DNA of 5,582 nucleotides from Caulobacteraceae bacterium (lineage in GTDB: Bacteria > Pseudomonadota > Alphaproteobacteria > Caulobacterales > Caulobacteraceae), in NCBI GenBank assembly GCA_028291305.1, contig JAQGII010000360.1:1-5582 (forward strand). Direction: 5' to 3'. Shown piece by piece: positions 1 to 4,688 of the stretch. Positions within the stretch are counted from its first letter, which is position 1, and each line of letters opens with the position of its first letter. Under the pieces are notes generated by a model. That model saw only the letters and a program-made list of their open reading frames with translations. It searched no databases and was not told the origin of the DNA. The position numbers and the translations under genes are program-made.

Positions 1-728
1 TCCAGGAACAGCGTGCCGCCCTCGGCGATCTCGAACCGGCCCTTGCGGGCCGAGACGGCGCCGGTGAACGCTCCGCGCTCGTGCCCGAACAACTCGGATT
101 CCAACAGGTCGGCGGGGATGGCGCCGCAGTTCACCGCCACGAACGGCCGCGAGGACCGGTCCGAGGCGCCGTGCATGGCCCGCGCGACCACTTCCTTGCC
201 GACGCCGCTTTCGCCGAGGATCAGCACCGGGATGGTCGACTTGGCCGCCCGCTCGCCCATACGCCGGACCTGCGCCATGGCGGCGCTGGCGCCCACCAGG
301 TCGTCGAAGCTGAACTGGCCGGCGGTGCGCTTCTTCAGCCGGTCCACCTCAGCCGTCGGGTCGCCCATCTGCAGGGCGTTGCGGATCGACACCAATATGC
401 GTTCGGGCGAGGCCGGCTTGATGAAGAAGTCCTGGGCCCCGGCCTGCATAGCCTTGACCACCACCTCGACCCCGCCCGTGGCGGTCAGCACGATCACCGG
501 CGGGTCGAACCCGCGCGCCCGCATCTCCTTCAGCGTCTCCATGCCGGACATGCCGGGCATGGACAGATCGAGGATCACCACATCGGCGGCGCCGCCGCCG
601 GCCAGCCGACTGAGAGCTTCCTCGCCGCCGGCGGCCTGGGCCACGCCAAAGCCTTCACGCTCCAGCACCGCCTGGATCAGGCGCCGCTGGGTGGGGTCGT
701 CATCCACGACAAGGACCGTTTTCGCCAT
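1..728 (-). CDS. Sigma-54-dependent response regulator, NtrC family (3' part cut by window edge)
   Basis: This is the N-terminal 242 residues of a two-component response regulator that activates sigma-54 promoters. The receiver domain (about 1-120) has the acidic cluster D9-D11, phospho-acceptor D54 in ILDLSMPG, T82 and K104 (FFIKP), the full set for aspartyl phosphorylation. After a linker the AAA+ domain starts near 142. It has Walker A GESGVGKE (172-179, V replacing the usual T) and the sigma-54 contact loop GAFTGA (219-224). The sequence stops within Walker B (GGTLFL). The rest of the ATPase and the expected C-terminal Fis-type DNA-binding domain lie outside the window. The ATG at 728-726 is preceded by AGGAGA, and the protein begins at the expected receiver start (MAKTVLVVDDD). 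It is transcribed divergently from the peptidase gene. The N-terminus and D54 recall Caulobacter TacA, a stalk and cell-cycle regulator. That ortholog assignment is recollection, whereas the family call is secure. Confidence 0.95.
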   Translation of the reverse strand, partial: MAKTVLVVDDDPTQRRLIQAVLEREGFGVAQAAGGEEALSRLAGGGAADVVILDLSMPGMSGMETLKEMRARGFDPPVIVLTATGGVEVVVKAMQAGAQDFFIKPASPERILVSIRNALQMGDPTAEVDRLKKRTAGQFSFDDLVGASAAMAQVRRMGERAAKSTIPVLILGESGVGKEVVARAMHGASDRSSRPFVAVNCGAIPADLLESELFGHERGAFTGAVSARKGRFEIAEGGTLFL

Positions 729-738
729 GAACAAACTG

Positions 739-744
739 TCTCCT
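739..744 (-). promoter_or_regulatory. Ribosome binding site of the response regulator gene
   Basis: On the minus strand AGGAGA lies 10 nt upstream of the ATG at 728. It supports that start codon and separates it from any in-frame alternative further upstream. Confidence 0.65.
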
Positions 745-748
745 GATT

Positions 749-768
749 CCCCGCAAAAACGCGCGGGG
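749..768 (-). other. Hairpin in the 5' leader of the response regulator gene
   Basis: CCCCGC (749-754) and GCGGGG (763-768) form a 6-bp all-G/C stem around an 8-nt loop. It sits a few bases upstream of the Shine-Dalgarno of the minus-strand regulator. It has no good T-run on either side, so an intrinsic terminator is unlikely. If it is transcribed it could influence mRNA stability or ribosome access, but no function is shown. Confidence 0.35.
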
Positions 769-823
769 GTCTCATTCTGGGACGGTTATGCGCCGTCACG
801 GGTAAAGGGGGCGTTCACCAGAG

Positions 824-846
824 GTTGCCGAAAGGTTTCTCGCAAC
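824..846. repeat. Imperfect 23-bp dyad in the divergent intergenic region
   Basis: GTTGC (824-828) and GCAAC (842-846) are inverted arms around a 13-bp centre that contains a second inverted pair, GAAA (830-833) and TTTC (836-839). The two centres are offset by half a base. The dyad lies between the two divergent start codons (728 minus, 894 plus), a plausible place for an operator. No known regulator consensus was recognised, so this is only a candidate site. Confidence 0.3.
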
Positions 847-893
847 AGGCGAAGTCCCTTCCCCCCGGGCGCACGGCTGGCCATATCCCAGAC

Positions 894-2702
894 ATGACCC
901 TTCACGATAAATCCTTGGCCGAGCCCCAGCCCGGCGAACTGCCCGAGTGGCGCCTGGACGATCTCTATGCCGGTCGCGACGACCCGCGCATCGAACAGGA
1001 CCTGGAGGCTGCGCGTCAGGCCAACACAGCTCTAGCGGAATTGAAAGGCAAATTGGTGGCGGCACGCCGCGACCCCGAACGCCTGGGCGCCATCCTGGCG
1101 CGGGGCATCGGCCTCTACGAGGAGGCGACCAACCGGCTGTGGTCCGTGGGCGCCTACGCCTCGTTGCAGACCTCGGTGGCGCGCGAGGACCAGGCCTGGG
1201 CCAAGTTCGAGGGGGACATCCGGACCAAGGCGTCGCAGATCGCCGCAGACGCGCTGTTCTTCAGCCTGGAGATCAACCAGCTCGACCAGGCCGAGATCGA
1301 GGCGGCGCTGCGCGCCAACCCGGCGGCCGCCCACTGGCGTCCCTGGCTGCGCCGGGTGCGGCTGATGCGCGAGCACGAACTGTCGGCCGAGATGGAGCGG
1401 ATGCTCAACGACCGCGCCCCGGCGCTGTCCAACTGGAGCCGGCTCTACGACGAGACGCTCAGCCGCATGGCGGTCAAGGTCGGCCGCGAGACGCTCAACC
1501 TGCCCCAGGCGCTCAACCGGCTGTCCGATGCCGATCCCGCCCGTCGCAAGGCCTCCGCGCAGGGGCTGGCCAAGGCGCTGGAGGATTCCACCCCCACCCT
1601 CGCCCTGTGCCTGAACACCCTGGCGTTCGAGAAGCAGCTGGAGGACCGCTGGCGCCGCTTCCCCGACCCCGCCCGCTCGCGCCACCTGGCCAACGAGGTG
1701 GACCCGGAGGCGGTGCAGGCGCTGGAGGACGCGGTGGTCGAGCGCTACCCGCGCCTGTCGCACCGCTACTACGCCCTGAAGGCCAAGGCGCTGGGCAAGC
1801 GCACGCTGGACTACTGGGACCGCAACGCCCCGCTCGATCAGGAGCAGCCGCGCCGCTACGACTGGGAAGAGGCCAAGAGCCTGGTGCTGTCGTCCTTCGA
1901 CCAGCTGGCCCCCGCCTTCGCCGACAAGGCCAGGAACTTCTTCGACCATCCGTGGATCGACGCCAGGCCCCGCGCCGGCAAGTCGTCCGGCGCCTATTCC
2001 CACCCGGTGACGGCCGACAAGCACCCCTATGTCTTCATGAACTTCATGGGCGAGCGGCGCGACGTGCTGACCCTGGCGCACGAGCTGGGCCATGCGGTGC
2101 ACCAGACCCTGGCCTCGCCCCTGGGCACCCTGCTGGCCGACACGCCCCTGACCCTGGCGGAGACCGCCTCCATCTTCGGCGAGGGCCTGGTGTTCGACCG
2201 GCTGCTCGCAGAGGCGACCGGCCCCGAACGCCGCCTGCTGCTGGCCGGCAAGATCGAGGACGGGCTCAACACCGTCGTGCGCCAGATCGCCTTCCACCGC
2301 TTCGAGACCGAATTCCACGCCGCCCGCCAGCAGGGCGAGCTGGCGCCGGAGCACATCGGCGGCCTGTGGCTGAAGGTGATGGGCGAGAGCCTGGGCCCGG
2401 CGGTGAAGCTGAACCCCGGCTACGAGCACTACTGGGCCTACGTCAGCCATTTCGTGCACTCGCCCTTCTACGTCTACGCCTACGCCTTCGGCGACCTTCT
2501 GGTGGAGGCCCTGATGGAGAAGCGGCTGGAGGACCCCGAGGGTTTCGCCCCGCGCTACGAGGCCCTGCTCGCCGCCGGCGGCTCCAAGACCTATGTCGAG
2601 GCGCTCAAACCGTTCGGCCTGGACCCGCGCCGGAAGGCGTTCTGGGAGCGCGGCCTGGCCCGCCTGGAGCGGCTGGTGGACGAGTTCGAGGCGCTGTCCT
2701 GA
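894..2702 (+). CDS. pepF: M3-family oligoendopeptidase F (zinc metallopeptidase)
   Basis: This is a 602-residue cytosolic zinc endopeptidase that cleaves short peptides, with no signal peptide or membrane segment. The N-terminus has the family-typical PEWRLDDLY (17-25), followed by the helical N-terminal region. The catalytic motif is HELGH (396-400): H396 and H400 bind zinc, E397 is the general base, and E423 in AETASIFGE is the third ligand, 27 residues after H396 as expected for M3. Near the C-terminus SHFVHSPFYVYAYAFG (518-533) is the conserved His/Tyr segment that lines the active site. About 600 residues is normal for the family and no key residue is missing. The start is chosen at ATG 894. 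The frame is open back to a TTG at 825 (23 residues more), but that extension does not look like the family. The Shine-Dalgarno for 894 is weak. It appears monocistronic; its exact peptide preference cannot be read from sequence. Confidence 0.95.
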   Translation: MTLHDKSLAEPQPGELPEWRLDDLYAGRDDPRIEQDLEAARQANTALAELKGKLVAARRDPERLGAILARGIGLYEEATNRLWSVGAYASLQTSVAREDQAWAKFEGDIRTKASQIAADALFFSLEINQLDQAEIEAALRANPAAAHWRPWLRRVRLMREHELSAEMERMLNDRAPALSNWSRLYDETLSRMAVKVGRETLNLPQALNRLSDADPARRKASAQGLAKALEDSTPTLALCLNTLAFEKQLEDRWRRFPDPARSRHLANEVDPEAVQALEDAVVERYPRLSHRYYALKAKALGKRTLDYWDRNAPLDQEQPRRYDWEEAKSLVLSSFDQLAPAFADKARNFFDHPWIDARPRAGKSSGAYSHPVTADKHPYVFMNFMGERRDVLTLAHELGHAVHQTLASPLGTLLADTPLTLAETASIFGEGLVFDRLLAEATGPERRLLLAGKIEDGLNTVVRQIAFHRFETEFHAARQQGELAPEHIGGLWLKVMGESLGPAVKLNPGYEHYWAYVSHFVHSPFYVYAYAFGDLLVEALMEKRLEDPEGFAPRYEALLAAGGSKTYVEALKPFGLDPRRKAFWERGLARLERLVDEFEALS

Positions 2703-2703
2703 C

Positions 2704-2717
2704 AGTCGTCCCCGACT
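2704..2717 (+). other. Small hairpin just after the pepF stop
   Basis: AGTCG (2704-2708) and CGACT (2713-2717) pair around a TCCC loop, 2 nt beyond the pepF stop codon. The stem is only 5 bp and no T-run follows, so it is at best a weak 3'-end structure, not a convincing intrinsic terminator. Confidence 0.2.
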
Positions 2718-2788
2718 CATCGGCCGACGTAGGCGTGACCAAAATCGCGGCTCATGACGCACTGCAGCGCTATGTGGGCCGCGCCATC

Positions 2789-2817
2789 TTGAGCGGCGCG
2801 CGCGGATAGGCTAACCC
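2789..2817 (+). promoter_or_regulatory. Candidate housekeeping promoter for the oxidase subunit IV gene
   Basis: TTGAGCG (2789-2795) and GCTAACCC (2810-2817) are separated by 14 nt. The Caulobacter sigma-73 consensus as I recall it is TTGACGS, 10-14 nt, GCTANAWC. Here the -35 matches TTGA and the final S, and the -10 matches 6 of 8 positions. Transcription would start shortly after 2820, giving a 5' leader of about 25 nt that includes the AGGTGA ribosome site. Position and spacing are good; the similarity is partial. Confidence 0.4.
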
Positions 2818-2832
2818 CACGCCACTTGTTGC

Positions 2833-2838
2833 AGGTGA
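2833..2838 (+). promoter_or_regulatory. Ribosome binding site of the oxidase subunit IV gene
   Basis: AGGTGA ends 10 nt before the ATG at 2849 and supports that start for this short gene. Confidence 0.5.
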
Positions 2839-2848
2839 GACAGCGACC

Positions 2849-3082
2849 ATGGCCGAGCACGCGTCCGACTACACGCGCGGAGAAATGATTGTGGAGGAGC
2901 ACGAGCGCACCTTCCACGGCTTCATCAAGCTGACCAAATGGGGCTCGCTCTATATCGCCGCGCTGCTGATGCTGCTGACCCTGTGGTTCTGCACCAGCGC
3001 CGGCTTCATCGGCGGCGTGGTGGTCGCCGCGGTGATGGTCCTGCTCGGCACCCTTGTGCTGCGCGAGAAGCACACGATCTAA
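2849..3082 (+). CDS. aa3-type cytochrome c oxidase subunit IV-like small membrane protein
   Basis: This 77-residue protein resembles the bacterial aa3-type cytochrome c oxidase subunit IV family (Pfam PF07835), a small accessory subunit of the proton-pumping terminal oxidase. The family-like part is the polar N-terminus with DYTRGEM (7-13) and a conserved block around F22, then GFIKLTKWG (24-32), leading into a first membrane helix (about 31-49). A second hydrophobic segment (about 52-71) follows, then a short charged tail, REKHTI. Many family members I recall have only one helix, so the second is an extension. The start is supported by AGGTGA 10 nt upstream. The gene lies 146 bp after pepF and 108 bp before pntAA on the same strand, away from any oxidase core-subunit gene in this window. 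It may have its own promoter (2789-2817). The family is assigned from remembered motif similarity; a role in oxidase assembly or stability is inference. Confidence 0.82.
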   Translation: MAEHASDYTRGEMIVEEHERTFHGFIKLTKWGSLYIAALLMLLTLWFCTSAGFIGGVVVAAVMVLLGTLVLREKHTI

Positions 3083-3089
3083 GCTCGAC

Positions 3090-3105
3090 CGGTCCGTGTG
3101 GACCG
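3090..3105 (+). other. Hairpin 1 between the oxidase subunit gene and pntAA
   Basis: CGGTCC (3090-3095) and GGACCG (3100-3105) form a perfect 6-bp stem with a GTGT loop, 7 nt after the TAA stop of the upstream gene. No T-run follows, so it may be a 3'-end-protecting structure rather than an intrinsic terminator. Confidence 0.35.
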
Positions 3106-3143
3106 CCGTCGATCGCCAACAGCCAAGAATACCGCTGGACGTG

Positions 3144-3165
3144 AAGCGGTTTCGCCGCTTTGTTC
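3144..3165 (+). terminator. Weak terminator-like hairpin upstream of pntAA
   Basis: AAGCGG (3144-3149) and CCGCTT (3155-3160) form a 6-bp stem with a TTTCG loop, followed by the interrupted T-rich stretch TGTTC. It lies 30 nt before the pntAA start. It could terminate or attenuate some read-through from the oxidase subunit gene, but the short stem and broken T-tract make efficient termination doubtful. Confidence 0.3.
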
Positions 3166-3190
3166 CACACCCAGGGTTGCGGGGTAAGGC

Positions 3191-4324
3191 ATGACCGTGA
3201 GAGTCGCCGTCACGCAGGAACGCCACGCGGATGAAACCCGCGTCGCGGTCACGCCAGAGGCTGTCAAGAAATTGATCGCGGCCGGGTTCGAGGTCGCCGT
3301 CGAGGCCGGCGCGGGCGCCGCCGCCTCCTATCCGGACGCCGACTATGCGGCGGCGGGCGCCGAGGTCGCCAACACCCTGGCCGCCACGCTCAAGGACGCC
3401 CAGGTGCTGTTCAAGGTGCGTGCGCCCAGCCCGGAAGAGATCGCCGCCCTGCCCTCCGGCGCCATCGTCATGGCCATGCTCAACCCCTACCAGGACAAGG
3501 CCTCGCTGAAAGCCCTGGCCGAGGCCGGGGCCACCGCCTTCGCCATGGAGTTGGTGCCGCGCATCACCCGCGCCCAGGTGATGGACGTCCTCTCCAGCCA
3601 GGCCAACCTGGCCGGCTACCGCGCCGTGATCGAGGGGGCCCAGGCCTATGGCCGCGCCCTGCCCATGATGATGACCGCCGCCGGCACCATCGCCGCCGCG
3701 AAAGTCTTCGTCATGGGCGTCGGCGTCGCCGGCCTGCAGGCCATCGCCACCGCCCGGCGCCTTGGCGCGGTGGTCACCGCCACCGACGTGCGCCCGGCCA
3801 CCAAGGAACAGGTCGAGAGCCTCGGGGCCAAATTCCTGGCGGTCGAGGACGAGGAGTTCAAGGACGCCCAGACCGCCGGCGGCTACGCCAAGCAAATGTC
3901 CCCGGAGTACCAGGCCAAGCAGGCGGCCCTGGTCTCCGAGCACATCAGGAAGCAGGACATCGTCATCACCACCGCCCTGATCCCCGGCCGCCCGGCGCCC
4001 CGGCTGGTCTCGGCCGAGCAGGTGGCCTCGATGAGGACCGGCTCGGTGCTGGTCGACCTGGCCGTGGAGCAGGGCGGCAATGTCGAAGGCGCCCGGCTGG
4101 GCGAGGTGGTCCAGGCCGGGCCGGCGAAAATCGTCGGCATCGCCAACATGCCCGGGCGCATCGCCGCCGACGCCTCGGCGCTGTACGCCCGCAACCTGAC
4201 CGCCTTCGCCGGCCTGCTGGTCAAGGACGGCGCCCTGCAGCCCGACCTCGAGGACGAGATCCTCAAGGCCTCGCTGGTCACCCACGGCGGGCAGATCGTC
4301 CATCCGGCGCTGAAGGAGGGCTGA
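3191..4324 (+). CDS. pntAA: Proton-translocating NAD(P)+ transhydrogenase, subunit alpha-1 (domain I, NAD(H) binding)
   Basis: This is the soluble NAD(H)-binding subunit of the Re/Si-specific transhydrogenase, which drives hydride transfer from NADH to NADP+ with the proton gradient. It is 377 residues, normal for a split alpha-1 subunit. The N-terminus VAVTQERHADETRVAVTPE is the alanine dehydrogenase/PNT signature. SSQANLAGYRAV (135-146, with Q137) is the conserved nicotinamide-side loop. The Rossmann motif GVGVAG (176-181) is followed by acidic D199 at the end of the second strand, which suits NAD(H) rather than NADP(H). AGGYAKQM (229-236, Y232) is the mobile loop, and ITTALIPGRPAP and VLVDLAVEQGGN are also family blocks. 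It ends HPALKEG with no membrane helices, so it corresponds to the N-terminal part of E. coli PntA. The ATG at 3191 is preceded by GGGG at 6 nt spacing, a modest site. pntAB follows after 1 nt. Confidence 0.97.
   Translation: MTVRVAVTQERHADETRVAVTPEAVKKLIAAGFEVAVEAGAGAAASYPDADYAAAGAEVANTLAATLKDAQVLFKVRAPSPEEIAALPSGAIVMAMLNPYQDKASLKALAEAGATAFAMELVPRITRAQVMDVLSSQANLAGYRAVIEGAQAYGRALPMMMTAAGTIAAAKVFVMGVGVAGLQAIATARRLGAVVTATDVRPATKEQVESLGAKFLAVEDEEFKDAQTAGGYAKQMSPEYQAKQAALVSEHIRKQDIVITTALIPGRPAPRLVSAEQVASMRTGSVLVDLAVEQGGNVEGARLGEVVQAGPAKIVGIANMPGRIAADASALYARNLTAFAGLLVKDGALQPDLEDEILKASLVTHGGQIVHPALKEG
4313..4319 (+). promoter_or_regulatory. Ribosome binding site of pntAB, inside the end of pntAA
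   Basis: AAGGAGG, a near-perfect Shine-Dalgarno, lies 6 nt before the pntAB ATG and within the last codons of pntAA. It is the strongest ribosome site in the window and fixes the pntAB start. Confidence 0.8.
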
Positions 4325-4325
4325 C

Positions 4326-4688
4326 ATGGAAGCCGTCGATCCCACCGTATTCCGCCTGGCCATCTTCGTGCTGGCGATCTTCGTCGGCTACTATGTGGTG
4401 TGGAGCGTGACCCCGGCCCTGCACACGCCGCTGATGGCGGTGACCAACGCCATCTCCTCGGTGATCATCGTCGGCGCGCTGCTCGCGGCCGCGGCGCACG
4501 GCGCGGCGGGCGGCGGCGTCTCCGGATCGGTGTGGATCTCCAAGGGCGCCGGCGCCGTCGCCGCCGGCCTGGCGGCGGTCAACATCTTCGGCGGCTTCCT
4601 GGTCACCCAGCGCATGCTCGGCATGTACCGGAAGAAGGCCGCGCCGGCGAAGAAGCCCGAGACCCCGGCGCAGGCGGGCGCCAAGTGA
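4326..4688 (+). CDS. pntAB: Proton-translocating NAD(P)+ transhydrogenase, subunit alpha-2 (membrane domain II)
   Basis: This 120-residue inner-membrane subunit corresponds to the C-terminal membrane part of E. coli PntA. It has three predicted helices: about 9-28 (ending GYYVVW), 38-57 and 74-98. The diagnostic block ALHTPLMAVTNAISS (31-45) and the segment NIFGGFLVTQRML (86-98) are near-identical to the known family. Together with PntB it forms the proton channel. After YRKK (101-104) there is a 16-residue tail rich in Ala, Lys and Pro that is absent from the E. coli sequence as I recall it. The start is 1 nt after the pntAA stop with a strong AAGGAGG upstream. The stop overlaps the pntB start by 4 nt, so the three subunits are probably translationally coupled and made from one mRNA. 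Confidence 0.96.
   Translation: MEAVDPTVFRLAIFVLAIFVGYYVVWSVTPALHTPLMAVTNAISSVIIVGALLAAAAHGAAGGGVSGSVWISKGAGAVAAGLAAVNIFGGFLVTQRMLGMYRKKAAPAKKPETPAQAGAK
4672..4678 (+). promoter_or_regulatory. Ribosome binding site of pntB, within the pntAB tail
   Basis: AGGCGGG lies 6 nt upstream of the GTG at 4685. It is only a partial Shine-Dalgarno, but it supports GTG as the pntB start together with the GTGA overlap. Confidence 0.45.

Noticed and set aside
729..893. Sigma-54 (-24/-12) promoter near the NtrC-family regulator
   Set aside because: The closest TGGC-type match on the minus strand has GG and GC separated by 8 nt instead of 10, and no TTGC element follows.
13..897. Plus-strand reading frames of 294 and 221 codons opposite the response regulator
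   Set aside because: They are antisense to a clear receiver/AAA+ gene with all signature residues. Their translations are low-complexity, rich in Arg, Pro, Ser, His and Gly, and match no family I know.
1032..2762. 576-codon minus-strand frame opposite pepF
   Set aside because: It is an antisense shadow with repetitive Gln, Gly, Leu and Arg composition and no recognisable domain; stops are rare in all frames of such G+C-rich sequence.
2778..2805. G+C-rich inverted repeats (GCCGC/GCGGC and CCGCGC/GCGCGG) as a pepF terminator
   Set aside because: The possible stems are short, compete with each other, lack a T-run and overlap the candidate promoter; such pairings are expected by chance in GC-only stretches.
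947..2809. 620-codon plus-strand frame overlapping the peptidase
   Set aside because: It is an out-of-frame reading of pepF, dominated by Gly, Arg, Ala and Pro as expected for shifted high-G+C codons, whereas the pepF frame has the complete zinc site.
2717..4363. 548-codon minus-strand frame opposite the oxidase subunit gene and pntAA
   Set aside because: It runs antisense through two conserved genes and a gap. Its composition is rich in Gly, His, Asp and Gln without domains, typical of a mirror frame.
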